DNA of 44,601 nt from Oerskovia merdavium. Its GTDB lineage: Bacteria; Actinomycetota; Actinomycetes; Actinomycetales; Cellulomonadaceae. Each line of letters begins with the position of its first letter. The stretch's first letter is position 1. Position numbers and translations under genes: made by a program. Under the pieces are notes generated by a model. That model ran no database searches and was not told the DNA's origin. It saw only the letters and a program-made list of their open reading frames with translations. Below, in pieces: positions 6,809 to 15,011 of this stretch. The stretch covers positions 68,839 through 113,439 of the forward strand of contig NZ_JACSQF010000014.1 of NCBI RefSeq assembly GCF_014836755.1, read 5' to 3'.

Positions 6809-8824
6809 ATGAGCGACACCGACCTGACCGCGCTGGCCGAGGGGCTGCGCGCCGCCGCCGGCGCCTACTACGACACCGACGAGCTCAGGATGTCGGATGC
6901 CGAGTACGACTCGGGCATCGAGCAGCTGCGCATCGCCGTGGCCGCCGACCCCTCGCTCGCGGGGCAGTTCGCGGACCTGCTCGACGCCGTGGCCGCAGGC
7001 CAGTCCGCGGGAGGCGACGTCGAGCACCCCACGATGATGGGCTCGCTCGACAAGGCTCCCACGCTCGACGCGCTCGACGCCCTGGTGCTCGCGATCGACG
7101 GCCCCGTCGTGGTCGAGCCCAAGCTGGACGGGCTCGCGATCCGGGCGGTCTACCGCGCCGGACGCCTCGACCTGGTCGCCACGCGCGGCGACGGACGCAC
7201 CGGCGAGGACGTGACCGAGCGGGTCCGACGGCTCGAGATCGACGGGCTGCCCGCGCGGCTCGTGGGAGCGGACCTCTCGGTCGAGGTGCGGGGCGAGGTG
7301 TTCATGGCCGACGCCCGGTTCCCAGCGGCGCAGACAGCCCGGGCCGCGCTGGGCGGGGCGCCGTTCGTCAACCCGCGCAACGCCGCCGCGGGCATCCTGC
7401 GCAAGGGCGACGCGGCGTACGCGGGTCTCCTGACGTTCGCGGCCTACGACGTGGTGCCCGTGGACGACTCTCCGGCGATCGTGGCCGACCCGTCGTACAG
7501 CGCCCGGCTCACGGTGGTCGAGCAGGCCGGGGTCGGCACGGCCCGTGCGCTGGCCCCGTGGCTCGCGGGCGGCGAGCCCGTGGTCCTGACCGGGGAGCCG
7601 GGCACGGTCGCGGTGCGCTCGGCCGTGGGCGCGCTCGCCGAGCGTCGCCCCGACCTCGGGTTCCCCATCGACGGGATCGTCGTCAAGGCGGACCTCGACA
7701 CCGACCGTGCACGGCTCGGTTCCGGGTCGCGCACCCCGCGGTGGTCGGTCGCGTACAAGTACGAGGCCGAGACCGCCGTGACCCGGGTCGTGGCGGTCAC
7801 GACCGGGGTCGGTCGCACGGGGCGTCTCGCGATCCGCGTCGAGGTCGAGCCCGTGTTCGTGGGCGGCACGACCATCACGTTCGCGACCGGGCACAACGCG
7901 ACCTGGATGCTCGAGAAGGACGTGCGGGTCGGCGACACCGTGGTCGTCAAGCGCGCCAACGACGTGATCCCGTACATCGAGTCCGTGGTCCTGGACGAGC
8001 GCCCGGCCGACTCGACGCCCTGGACCCCGCCCGCGACCGACCCGAACGGCGGCGAGTGGGACAAGAGCACGCTGCTGTGGCGCTCGACCGACCCGAGCCT
8101 GTCGGTCGGTGCGACGATCCGGTACGCCGTGAGCCGTGACGCCCTGGACATCGAGGGCATCGGTACGGAGATCGTCGAGTCGCTCGTGGAGCAGGGCCTG
8201 GTCGCGGACGTGGCGGACCTCTTCTCGCTCGACGTCGAGACCCTCACGTCGCTACCGCTCGGCGAGGGCCGCATGCTCGGTGCCAAGAACGCCGTCAAGA
8301 TCGCCGCGGAGATCGAGCGGGCCAAGGGGGCGGCCTGGAACCGGGTCATCACGGCGCTGGGCATCCGCATGACCGGGCGGACCATGGGACGACGCCTCGC
8401 GGCGGCCATCCCCACGCTCGACCTGCTGCGCGCCGCGACCGTCGAGGACCTGGCGGCCGTGGACGGGATCGGACCGATCCGGGCCGCAGCGATCCGTGAG
8501 GGGCTCGACGACCTCGAGACCCGCGGGGTCCTCGCACGACTGGCCGCGGCCGGCGTCCACACGGGCACCGCGCCGGACCCGGAGGACACGGCGGCCCTGC
8601 CGCTCGCGGGCATGACCGTCGTGGTGTCGGGCTCCGTCCCCGGCTACTCGCGGACCACGGTCGCCGAGCTCGTCGAGGCCAACGGCGGCAAGGCCTCCTC
8701 GTCGGTGTCCTCCGCGACGAGCCTGCTCGTCTCGGAGCCCTCGACCTCGAGCAAGTACGTCAAGGCCACGGACCTGGGCGTGCGCATCGTGACGCCCGCG
8801 GAGTTCCTGGCGATGGTCGGGTAG
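6809..8824 (+). CDS. ligA: NAD-dependent DNA ligase, LigA-type, lacking the zinc finger
   Basis: This 671-aa LigA-type protein keeps domain Ia (YYDTDELRMSDAEYD) and the adenylation motif EPKLDGLA (Lys105). It also keeps TRGDGRTGEDVT, VRGEVF, FVNPRNAAAG, IDGIVVK and PRWSVAYKY, an OB fold (GVGRTGRL to NDVIPYI), helix-hairpin-helix repeats and a C-terminal BRCT domain (about 590-671). The four-cysteine zinc finger expected after the OB fold is replaced by cysteine-free sequence, and no cysteine occurs anywhere in the protein. ATG at 6809 is preferred because AAGGG lies 7 bases upstream; ATG at 6803 is too close to it. It is likely a paralogue beside a canonical LigA elsewhere (inference). Confidence 0.9.
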   Translation: MSDTDLTALAEGLRAAAGAYYDTDELRMSDAEYDSGIEQLRIAVAADPSLAGQFADLLDAVAAGQSAGGDVEHPTMMGSLDKAPTLDALDALVLAIDGPVVVEPKLDGLAIRAVYRAGRLDLVATRGDGRTGEDVTERVRRLEIDGLPARLVGADLSVEVRGEVFMADARFPAAQTARAALGGAPFVNPRNAAAGILRKGDAAYAGLLTFAAYDVVPVDDSPAIVADPSYSARLTVVEQAGVGTARALAPWLAGGEPVVLTGEPGTVAVRSAVGALAERRPDLGFPIDGIVVKADLDTDRARLGSGSRTPRWSVAYKYEAETAVTRVVAVTTGVGRTGRLAIRVEVEPVFVGGTTITFATGHNATWMLEKDVRVGDTVVVKRANDVIPYIESVVLDERPADSTPWTPPATDPNGGEWDKSTLLWRSTDPSLSVGATIRYAVSRDALDIEGIGTEIVESLVEQGLVADVADLFSLDVETLTSLPLGEGRMLGAKNAVKIAAEIERAKGAAWNRVITALGIRMTGRTMGRRLAAAIPTLDLLRAATVEDLAAVDGIGPIRAAAIREGLDDLETRGVLARLAAAGVHTGTAPDPEDTAALPLAGMTVVVSGSVPGYSRTTVAELVEANGGKASSSVSSATSLLVSEPSTSSKYVKATDLGVRIVTPAEFLAMVG

Positions 8825-8936
8825 CGGCGTCTGCCGAGGAAGCCGGGCGACAGCCGAGGAGGTGCTCCCCGTCCCCTGCGCGGGCGGGCGGGTGCGCGCC
8901 GCCGTCGTTCGCCCGGCCCGATCCGGCCCCGCGACC

Positions 8937-8942
8937 TAGGGT
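8937..8942 (+). promoter_or_regulatory. leaderless -10 (TAGGGT) for the LssY_C gene
   Basis: TAGGGT ends 6 nt before the GTG start at 8949 and there is no Shine-Dalgarno sequence, so transcription should begin at or next to the start codon. Confidence 0.65.
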
Positions 8943-8948
8943 GGGAAC

Positions 8949-10343
8949 GTGACCCGCCAGAGCGCGCCCGACGCCGTCGGCTCCGCGGTCCCGACCGCCG
9001 GACCGGCACGTCGTCGCGGTGCGAGCCACCGGATCGTCGAGCTCGGGGACGGCTTCTTCTTCGTCTTCGCAGGCCTCGCGTCGGTGTGGCTCGCATGGCT
9101 CGTGCTGAGCGAGTCGATCCACATCGGCTGGTTCACGGTCCTCTACGTCGTCGCGGTGTGGCTCGTGATCGCGTACCTGGCCCTGCCGCGCCTGCACCGC
9201 ATCCTCACGACGCTCTACGTGCCCGAGTACTTCATCGGTCGCACCCGGACCGCGAACGGCCTGCTGGGCGACCCCGTCAACCTGGCCCTGCTGGGTGAGG
9301 AGGGTCAGGTGCGTGCCGCGCTGGAGGCGGCGGGGTGGACGGTCGCGGACGACGTCACGCTGGCTTCGAGCGGACGCATCGTCGCGGCGACCCTGAGCAG
9401 GCGCAGCTACGACCAGGCTCCCGTGAGCCCGCTGTTCCTGTTCGGGCGCCAGCAGGACTTCGCGTACCAGCAGGAGGTCGAGGGCAACCCGTCGCGACGG
9501 CACCACATCCGGTTCTGGCGGTGCCCGCCCGACTGGCCGCTGCCGGGAGGCCGCCGCGTCGACTGGCTCGCGGCCGGGACCTACGACCGGTCGGTGGGGT
9601 TCTCGCTCTTCACGCTCCAGGTCACGCACAAGATCGAGGCGGACACCGACCAGGAGCGCGACCACGTCGTGGCCACGCTCCGGGGCGCCGACGTCGGCGT
9701 CGAGGTGGAGGTCATCGAGGACTTCTCGACGGGATACCACGCGCGCAACGGCGGCGGCGACGCGATCAGGACCGACGGCGACCTCCCCGTCGTCGACGTC
9801 CGTGCCGTGGCTGCCCCGACCGGGCCGGTCGTGGACACCGCTGCGCAGAAGCCTCGCCGCCCGGCCGCGACGACGGCCGGCGCGCTGCTGGTCGTGCTCG
9901 GTGTGGTCGCGGACCTGATCTGGCTCGCGAACCTCGCTCTGCACTGGGACCAGACGCTGAGGTCGCTGTTCCTGGGCGGCGACGTGACCCAGCAGGACAT
10001 CGACGAGGCGTCGGGCCCGCTGCTGGTCGTGGTCGTTGTGCTGCTCTCGCTCGTCGCCCTGTTCCAGCTCTTCCTGGCCTGGCGGGTCTTCAAGGGCCGG
10101 ACGTGGGCGCGTGCCCTGGTCATGGTGCTGGCGGCGATCAGCACGACGTCCTCGTTCGTGGGCTGGGCCGTCTCCGGCGACCAGATCACGTTCCGCACGA
10201 CCCTGCTGACCGTGGCGCTCGACATCCTGGTGCTGCTCACGCTCTCGAGCAAGGACGCCGCGGAGTACACCCGGGACGAGCGCGCCGAGCGTCGTCTCCG
10301 ACGGGAGCGACGGCGCAGGCCCGAGGTGGCCACGGCCGGGTGA
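8949..10343 (+). CDS. LssY C-terminal domain membrane protein
   Basis: This 464-aa protein has two N-terminal membrane segments (about 36-60 and 63-80). A soluble LssY_C-type region follows (about 95-245) with the family signatures SPLFLFGRQQDFAYQ, RRHHIRFW, AAGTYDRSVGF, VTHKIEADTDQERD. Four C-terminal hydrophobic segments (about 300-430) and a very basic tail end the protein. LssY-family proteins are linked to membrane or secretion functions but their reaction is unknown. The PAP2 phosphatase domain of longer relatives is absent. The GTG start is fixed by the TAGGGT box six bases upstream. Confidence 0.8.
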   Translation: MTRQSAPDAVGSAVPTAGPARRRGASHRIVELGDGFFFVFAGLASVWLAWLVLSESIHIGWFTVLYVVAVWLVIAYLALPRLHRILTTLYVPEYFIGRTRTANGLLGDPVNLALLGEEGQVRAALEAAGWTVADDVTLASSGRIVAATLSRRSYDQAPVSPLFLFGRQQDFAYQQEVEGNPSRRHHIRFWRCPPDWPLPGGRRVDWLAAGTYDRSVGFSLFTLQVTHKIEADTDQERDHVVATLRGADVGVEVEVIEDFSTGYHARNGGGDAIRTDGDLPVVDVRAVAAPTGPVVDTAAQKPRRPAATTAGALLVVLGVVADLIWLANLALHWDQTLRSLFLGGDVTQQDIDEASGPLLVVVVVLLSLVALFQLFLAWRVFKGRTWARALVMVLAAISTTSSFVGWAVSGDQITFRTTLLTVALDILVLLTLSSKDAAEYTRDERAERRLRRERRRRPEVATAG

Positions 10344-10403
10344 CGGGCTGCGCCCCTGGCGTGTCGCGAGGCGACCGGGCGTCCTCGACGGAGGACCCGC
10401 GGA

Positions 10404-10409
10404 TATCGT
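10404..10409 (+). promoter_or_regulatory. leaderless -10 (TATCGT) for the VOC gene
   Basis: TATCGT ends 6 nt before the ATG at 10416, with no ribosome binding site between. Confidence 0.65.
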
Positions 10410-10415
10410 GGCCCG

Positions 10416-10850
10416 ATGACATCGGTCAAGCAGTTCCAGGTCACCTTCGACTGCGCAGAACCCGAGCGCGTCGCCCTCTTCTGGTGCGAGGTGCTGGGGT
10501 ACGTCGTCCCACCGCCGCCCGAGGGGTTCGCCACGTGGGAGGACTTCGCCGACACCCTGCCTCCTGCCGACCGAGGGGCCGCGTTCGTCTGCCAGGACCC
10601 CACCGGAGTCGGCCCACGCCTGTACTTCCAGCGCGTCCCGGAGAGCAAGGTCGTCAAGAACCGCGTGCACCTCGACGTGCGGGTCGGCACCGGGCTCGTG
10701 GGCGCCGAGCGCCTCGCCACGCTCGAGGCCGAGTGCGCGCGGCTGGTCGCGCTGGGCGCGACCCGGGTGCGCCTGCTCCCGGCCGACGACGACGAGGAGT
10801 CCTGCATCGTGATGCAGGACGTCGAGGGCAACGAGTTCTGCCTCGACTGA
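10416..10850 (+). CDS. VOC (glyoxalase-like) family protein
   Basis: This 144-aa protein matches the glyoxalase-like (Glyoxalase_6) type. It begins FQVTFDCAEPERVALFWCEVLGY, the usual first beta-alpha unit. The middle is LYFQRVPESKVVKNRVHLDV, where the His of HLDV is a probable metal ligand, and it ends CIVMQDVEGNEFCL, where the Glu of NEFC is the second typical ligand. The substrate cannot be inferred. It converges with the S66 peptidase gene across a 93-base gap that holds a long imperfect hairpin. Confidence 0.85.
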   Translation: MTSVKQFQVTFDCAEPERVALFWCEVLGYVVPPPPEGFATWEDFADTLPPADRGAAFVCQDPTGVGPRLYFQRVPESKVVKNRVHLDVRVGTGLVGAERLATLEAECARLVALGATRVRLLPADDDEESCIVMQDVEGNEFCLD

Positions 10851-10867
10851 GCGTGCCGACGCCGGGG

Positions 10868-10920
10868 CCGGGCGCCCATCAGACCTTCCGCTCCGCCGGT
10901 CGGAGATGGCGGGCACCCGG
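10868..10920. terminator. bidirectional hairpin between convergent genes
   Basis: The outer arms 10868-10880 (CCGGGCGCCCATC) and 10905-10920 pair with a small bulge, and an inner CTCCG/CGGAG stem sits inside. It lies between the VOC gene and the S66 peptidase gene and could end both transcripts. Confidence 0.5.
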
Positions 10921-10943
10921 GAGGGACCGCTCACGAGCGCAGG

Positions 10944-11975
10944 CTAGCGACTGGTGCTCGGCCAGGACTGGACGATGCTCCGCTCCGCCGCGTCGATCAC
11001 CACCCGCGCCTGTGCGCCGTTGAGCAACGGCAGGTGCGGAGGTACATGGCCTATCTCCATGTCGAAGACGATGGGGACGTCGAGGTCCGCGAGGGCGTCG
11101 ACGACGGCGTCGCGCTGCGACAGTCCACCGTCGGTAGTCCCTCCCGGTGCCCGTGTGCTGCCCACGAGTACTGCGGCGGCGCTCTCGAACCAGCCGGCGT
11201 ACCGGAGCTGGTGGAGATACCGGCAGATGGTGAACGCAGATTCTTCGGCTGCTTCGAGGTAGACGAGGAGTGGTCCGAACCGGCGCCCGAACGCCCGGAC
11301 ATCGCCATAAGGCGAGCCGACGATCCCGGACAGCACCTCGATGCACCCTCCGATCAGCGTTCCTGTGACGTCCAGGGTGGGCGCGGGGCCGTACAGGTCC
11401 CAGCTGCTGGGCCTCTTGTCGAGCCACTCGGTCGCGGACGCGTTCGACAGCGGGCTCCAGCTCGCTGCGACCCCGCTGTCGGACTGCGTGACGACGCCGT
11501 CGGACATCGCGAGGTTGAGCCAGTGAACGAGACCTGGCAGCGTCTCGTACGGTGTGTCGGCGAGGTTGTCGCCGTGCAGCGTCGCCAACCCGGACCGGAG
11601 CGTCAGCGGCACCATCCACGAACAGGAGTCCGAGTAGCCGACGACCCACGTCGGCTCTGCCTGCGCGATGGCCTCGTAGTCGAGCTGGTCGAGCAGGTCG
11701 AGCGCGGTCCCAGCACCGCCCCACGGCGGGATGACTGCACGAACCGCCGGGTCGGTGAGCATGCTGGTCAGCTCCGCGGCCCGCTGTGACTTCGGTGCGG
11801 AGATCCACCGGTCTGCGCTCATGCACTCACCCACGACCACCTCGAACCCTCGTGCCCGGAGCCAGCCGATCGAGTAGTCGATGCGCGATCGTCCGAGCTC
11901 GCCGACGCCGGCCGAGGGACTCGTCACCCCGATGCGGTCACCAGGGCGAAGGGGGCGTGGGAAGCGCAGAGGCAT
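10944..11975 (-). CDS. S66 family serine peptidase (LD-carboxypeptidase / MccF-like)
   Basis: This 343-aa protein has the S66 catalytic triad: Ser115 in VVGYSDS, Glu241 in VYLEAAEE and His310 in EIGHVPPH. The N-terminal PGDRIGVTSPSAG is also typical. Members cleave LD-peptide bonds in recycled murein peptides or inactivate microcin C-like peptidyl nucleotides (MccF). The length and central insertion fit the MccF-like branch somewhat better, which would make it a self-immunity or detoxification enzyme (inference). GC content and codon choice look lower than those of its neighbours (about 58-70 per cent per line against over 70), suggesting later acquisition. Confidence 0.85.
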   Translation of the reverse strand: MPLRFPRPLRPGDRIGVTSPSAGVGELGRSRIDYSIGWLRARGFEVVVGECMSADRWISAPKSQRAAELTSMLTDPAVRAVIPPWGGAGTALDLLDQLDYEAIAQAEPTWVVGYSDSCSWMVPLTLRSGLATLHGDNLADTPYETLPGLVHWLNLAMSDGVVTQSDSGVAASWSPLSNASATEWLDKRPSSWDLYGPAPTLDVTGTLIGGCIEVLSGIVGSPYGDVRAFGRRFGPLLVYLEAAEESAFTICRYLHQLRYAGWFESAAAVLVGSTRAPGGTTDGGLSQRDAVVDALADLDVPIVFDMEIGHVPPHLPLLNGAQARVVIDAAERSIVQSWPSTSR

Positions 11976-12065
11976 GCCGCCCAGGAGACCACGACATCGT
12001 GACGGTGGTCCGTCGGCACACCGGATGCTGCACCGTTCGCATCATCAGCGCCCGCCCCACGCGCT

Positions 12066-12224
12066 TCAGTCGAAGTTCGGGTCGCCGTTGACGTTGAAGG
12101 TCTCGGCGACCCACGGGAACACCCATGTGAAGAGCACGAGCACCACGGCCGCGACCAGGATCAGCGACTGCACGACCTTGGCGAAGCGGTTGCCCGGCAG
12201 GTGCCGGAAGATCCACCCGTACAT
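12066..12224 (-). CDS. small membrane protein paired with the sortase
   Basis: This 52-aa protein has one membrane segment (about residues 19-39, VQSLILVAAVVLVLFTWVFPW). The N-terminus is basic (RHLPGNRFAK) and the C-terminus acidic and probably extracytoplasmic (NVNGDPNFD). The ATG overlaps the sortase stop as TGATG and has AGGAG upstream, so the two are made together. I infer a sortase accessory or membrane partner; no family function is known to me. Confidence 0.8.
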   Translation of the reverse strand: MYGWIFRHLPGNRFAKVVQSLILVAAVVLVLFTWVFPWVAETFNVNGDPNFD

Positions 12225-12985
12225 CACTGCACTCCTGGGTCGTTGAGGACTTGCTCGGGCATCCCGTCGGCCCGGTCCATCCAGCCGACGAACTTGGCGT
12301 AGGTGATCCATCGGTGGGAGTTGCCGAATTCCCCGAGCGTGGGGGAGTGGCACGTCGTGAGGGTCAGGAGCCGTTCGGTGGGCTCGACGCCGGGCTGGTT
12401 GGGCACGGGGGCGATGACGTCGACCTGGCTGGGCAGCACGATCTCGTGGCCCGTGACCTCGTACACGTACCAGGTGGTCGCGGTCTCGACGATGACCTGG
12501 TCGCCCTCGACGAGCTCGTTGACGAAGCGGAACGAGTTGCCGTACGTACGCCGGTGCCCGGCGAGCGCGAAGTTGCCGACCTCGCCGACCTGCTGGGTCT
12601 GCGTGTAGTGACCGGCGACGGCCTTGTTGAGCAGCGCGGTCGTGGTGCCCTGGACGATCGGCATGGTGTTGTCGGTCTTGCCGTACCAGGCGGGCACGAC
12701 GAGCGCGCCGATGGTCTCGCCCTCGGCGACGGCCTCCGGGACGGGGGGAGCGTCGGTACGCAGCTCGCCCGCGACCTGAGGGGCTTCCGGAAGCGACTCC
12801 TGGAACTGCGTCATGATCGTCTGGGCGGCCTGGTTCGACTGGACCGTGGTCCACCACAGCTGCCACACGACGAACAGGCCGAAGATCACGCCGAGGGTGA
12901 TCAGCAGCTCGCCCAGCACCCCGAAGGCCGCGGAGACCGCACCACCGCCGGAACCGCCTCGCGTTCGGTTGCTGGTGTGCCTCAC
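12224..12985 (-). CDS. class E sortase
   Basis: This 253-aa cysteine transpeptidase is anchored by an N-terminal membrane helix (about 20-45) after a basic Gly-rich tail. The catalytic residues are His144 (LAGHRRT), Cys212 (LLTLTTCHS) and Arg225 (SHRWITYAKF). Class E enzymes of high-GC actinobacteria usually recognise LAXTG-type sorting signals and attach proteins to the cell wall; no substrate gene lies in this window. The GTG start at 12985 follows GGAGAAGAGGG. The downstream 52-aa membrane protein is translationally coupled. Confidence 0.92.
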   Translation of the reverse strand: MRHTSNRTRGGSGGGAVSAAFGVLGELLITLGVIFGLFVVWQLWWTTVQSNQAAQTIMTQFQESLPEAPQVAGELRTDAPPVPEAVAEGETIGALVVPAWYGKTDNTMPIVQGTTTALLNKAVAGHYTQTQQVGEVGNFALAGHRRTYGNSFRFVNELVEGDQVIVETATTWYVYEVTGHEIVLPSQVDVIAPVPNQPGVEPTERLLTLTTCHSPTLGEFGNSHRWITYAKFVGWMDRADGMPEQVLNDPGVQ

Positions 12986-13120
12986 AAGCCCTCTTCTCCG
13001 GTCGTGACCGCTGCGCGGATCGAGTCCACAGCCTAGTCGGTCCAGGCGGGCCGAGGCCCGTGCACGCAGGGTGGAAAAGGGCCGTCGTCGCAGGTGGTGG
13101 GGCCTGGTCGTGGTGGGCTC

Positions 13121-13180
13121 GAGACAGAACAGCGGAGCGGGCCCAGGTTTCCCTGGACCCGCTCCGCTGTTCGCTGTCTC
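13121..13180 (-). terminator. long hairpin terminator after tRNA-Leu copy 1
   Basis: Arms 13121-13147 and 13152-13180 pair over about 26 bp with one mismatch and a 2-nt bulge, including ACAGCGGAGCGGG/CCCGCTCCGCTGT. It starts 6 bases past the 3' end of the minus-strand tRNA and separates it from the sortase gene. Confidence 0.8.
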
Positions 13181-13186
13181 AACGAG

Positions 13187-13271
13187 TGTCCGGAGGGGGA
13201 CTTGAACCCCCACGCCCGATAAAGGGCACTAGCACCTCAAGCTAGCGCGTCTGCCATTCCGCCACCCGGAC
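13187..13271 (-). tRNA. tRNA-Leu(GAG), copy 1
   Basis: This 85-nt class II tRNA on the minus strand has acceptor arms GTCCGGG and TCCGGAC and discriminator A. The anticodon loop TTGAGGT gives GAG (bases 13236-13238). A long variable arm (TGCCC/GGGCG) and a GGGGGTTCAAGTCCCCC T arm complete it. CCA is not encoded. It is identical to the copy 188 bases away. Confidence 0.96.
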
Positions 13272-13321
13272 GGGTGTCTTGCTGTGTCCTGCTGCCGGTG
13301 TCGCCACCGGGTCCCGCACAA

Positions 13322-13354
13322 CGAAGCGGACCGAGGTTTCCCTGGTCCGCTTCG
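13322..13354 (-). terminator. hairpin terminator after tRNA-Leu copy 2
   Basis: Perfect 11-bp arms (13322-13332 and 13344-13354) carry the same loop core as the terminator of copy 1. Two base pairs differ between the copies with both sides changed, which supports a conserved stem. Confidence 0.75.
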
Positions 13355-13374
13355 CGGTTCGCTGTCTCAACGAG

Positions 13375-13459
13375 TGTCCGGAGGGGGACTTGAACCCCCA
13401 CGCCCGATAAAGGGCACTAGCACCTCAAGCTAGCGCGTCTGCCATTCCGCCACCCGGAC
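13375..13459 (-). tRNA. tRNA-Leu(GAG), copy 2
   Basis: This 85-nt sequence is identical to copy 1, with anticodon GAG at 13424-13426. It is the promoter-proximal copy; upstream on the minus strand (13504-13509) TATGTT may be its -10. It has its own downstream hairpin, so the two tRNAs may be separate units with some read-through. Confidence 0.96.
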
Positions 13460-13623
13460 AGGTGTCAGGTCCCGGCGTTCCCGCCGGGGGCCTTGCGGGG
13501 AAAAACATAACACGTTCCGGGCGCCAAGCGTGCATCGGGTCCGTGGGGCAGACTGGGGAGCGACCCTGGTCCCCGGGCACCGGTCGGTGCAGGTCAGGGG
13601 TGGTTTCGCCTACCGGATCGTCA

Positions 13624-14946
13624 GTGGATGGGGTGCTCGTGGCCGAGGACAAGGACGCACGACCGGACGGCGCTGCGGCGTCGAGCACGGGGAGCGGGGG
13701 TGATCGCCCCTCGGCGTCGGTCAAGCACCTCGCGGGCGCGAGCCCTGCGGCGCGCAAGGTCGCGGGCGCCCGGCGGAACCCCTCGGTCGTCGGCTACGAC
13801 GACACGGTGCCGTCCTGGCTGCGGACGAGCGCGGGCTGGTCGTGGCGCCTCCTGCTGCTCATCGCGGGCATCGGTGTGATCTTCTACGCGACCGCCCAGG
13901 TGCAGATCGTGTTCATCGCGGTCTTCCTGGCCCTTGTCATCACCTCGGTCCTGCGCCCCGTGACGGACTGGTACGCGAAGATCATGCCGCGAGGACTCGC
14001 CACGGCTCTCGCGCTGCTCTCGGCGTTCCTGGTGCTGGGGGGCCTGCTGACCTACGTCATCACGTCGGTCGCAGGTCAGTGGGACAAGCTGGCGGGCCAG
14101 TTCAACACCGGCATCGAGAAGATCTTCGACTTCCTCGAGCACGGCCCCCTGCCGGTGACGATCACGTCCGACGACGTCGACACCTGGATCGAGAACGGTC
14201 GCAAGTGGATCACCGAGCACGGTGGCGACATCGCGAGCCAGGCCGCGGCGAGCGCCGGCTCGGTGTTCGAGGCCTTCGCGGTCCTCGCGCTCGCGATCTT
14301 CTGCACCATCTTCTTCCTGGCCCGCGGCAAGGACATGTGGACCTGGTTCCTCAACCAGCTGCCGGCCCGCTCGCGCGAGACGTGGACCGTGGCCGGGGGA
14401 GCGGGCTGGTACACGTTCTCGGGCTACGCCCGGGGGACCGTCATCATCGCGCTCGCGGACGGGATCCTCGCCGCGATCGTGCTCGTCGTGCTGGGCGTCC
14501 CCCTCGCCGCGCCGCTCGCGGTCCTGGTGTTCATCGGCGCGTTCATCCCGCTCATCGGTGCGCCCGCGGCCATGGTCATCGCCATGGTCGTCGCGCTGGC
14601 GGCGAACGGGGTCGTGAACGCAGCCCTCGTCGGTATCTTCATCGCGCTCATCGGTCAGTTCGAGGGCCACATCCTCCAGCCGCTCGTCATGGGCAAGCAG
14701 GTCTCGCTGCACCCCGTCGTGGTCGCGCTCGCGGTCACGTCCGGAACGTTCATCGCAGGGATCCTGGGTGCCGTGGTCTCGGTCCCCCTCGTCGCCGTCG
14801 CCTGGGCGGTCTTCAGCAAGCTGCGCCGCAAGGACCCGCCCATGGAGGACGAGATCCCCACGGCCAAGGAGATCGCCCTCTCCGGTCGTGGGCGCTCCTC
14901 GAACGGTGGGGCCACGAACGACAAGGAGGCGACGGCCGACGCCTGA
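13624..14946 (+). CDS. AI-2E family transporter (DUF20 permease)
   Basis: This protein of about 440 aa has a polar N-terminal region of about 75 residues. The typical AI-2E/PerM arrangement follows: paired membrane helices near 77-130, a soluble segment (DKLAGQFNTGIEKIFDFLEHG to ENGRKWITEHGGDIASQ), and further helices. GYARGTVIIALADGILAAI and FIPLIGAPAAMVIA lie in the last helices, with FEGHILQPLVMGKQVSLHP before the final pair. Members export small molecules or exchange Na+/H+; the substrate here is unknown. In-frame GTG codons at 13624, 13633 and 13639 are all possible starts, and 13639 has the best purine-rich leader. Confidence 0.85.
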   Translation: MDGVLVAEDKDARPDGAAASSTGSGGDRPSASVKHLAGASPAARKVAGARRNPSVVGYDDTVPSWLRTSAGWSWRLLLLIAGIGVIFYATAQVQIVFIAVFLALVITSVLRPVTDWYAKIMPRGLATALALLSAFLVLGGLLTYVITSVAGQWDKLAGQFNTGIEKIFDFLEHGPLPVTITSDDVDTWIENGRKWITEHGGDIASQAAASAGSVFEAFAVLALAIFCTIFFLARGKDMWTWFLNQLPARSRETWTVAGGAGWYTFSGYARGTVIIALADGILAAIVLVVLGVPLAAPLAVLVFIGAFIPLIGAPAAMVIAMVVALAANGVVNAALVGIFIALIGQFEGHILQPLVMGKQVSLHPVVVALAVTSGTFIAGILGAVVSVPLVAVAWAVFSKLRRKDPPMEDEIPTAKEIALSGRGRSSNGGATNDKEATADA

Positions 14947-15011
14947 GGTGAGCGACGCCGTCGGGCAGGAGGGCTCCTGGCGGCGTTCCCCGCACGGAGG
15001 AGGAGGGTGCT

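Larger units (their letters stand above)
13133..13459. repeat. tandem duplication (188-bp period) of tRNA-Leu plus terminator
   Basis: Two units, about 13133-13271 and 13321-13459, share the tRNA, the CTGTCTCAACGAG linker and the terminator core. The tRNA part is identical while the terminator stems have diverged by paired changes. Confidence 0.85.

Noticed and set aside
13187-13459. tRNA-Leu pair as an attachment site for an integrated element
   Set aside because: No integrase, excisionase or phage gene is near; the repeat covers whole tRNAs with terminators, so it is a tandem gene duplication.
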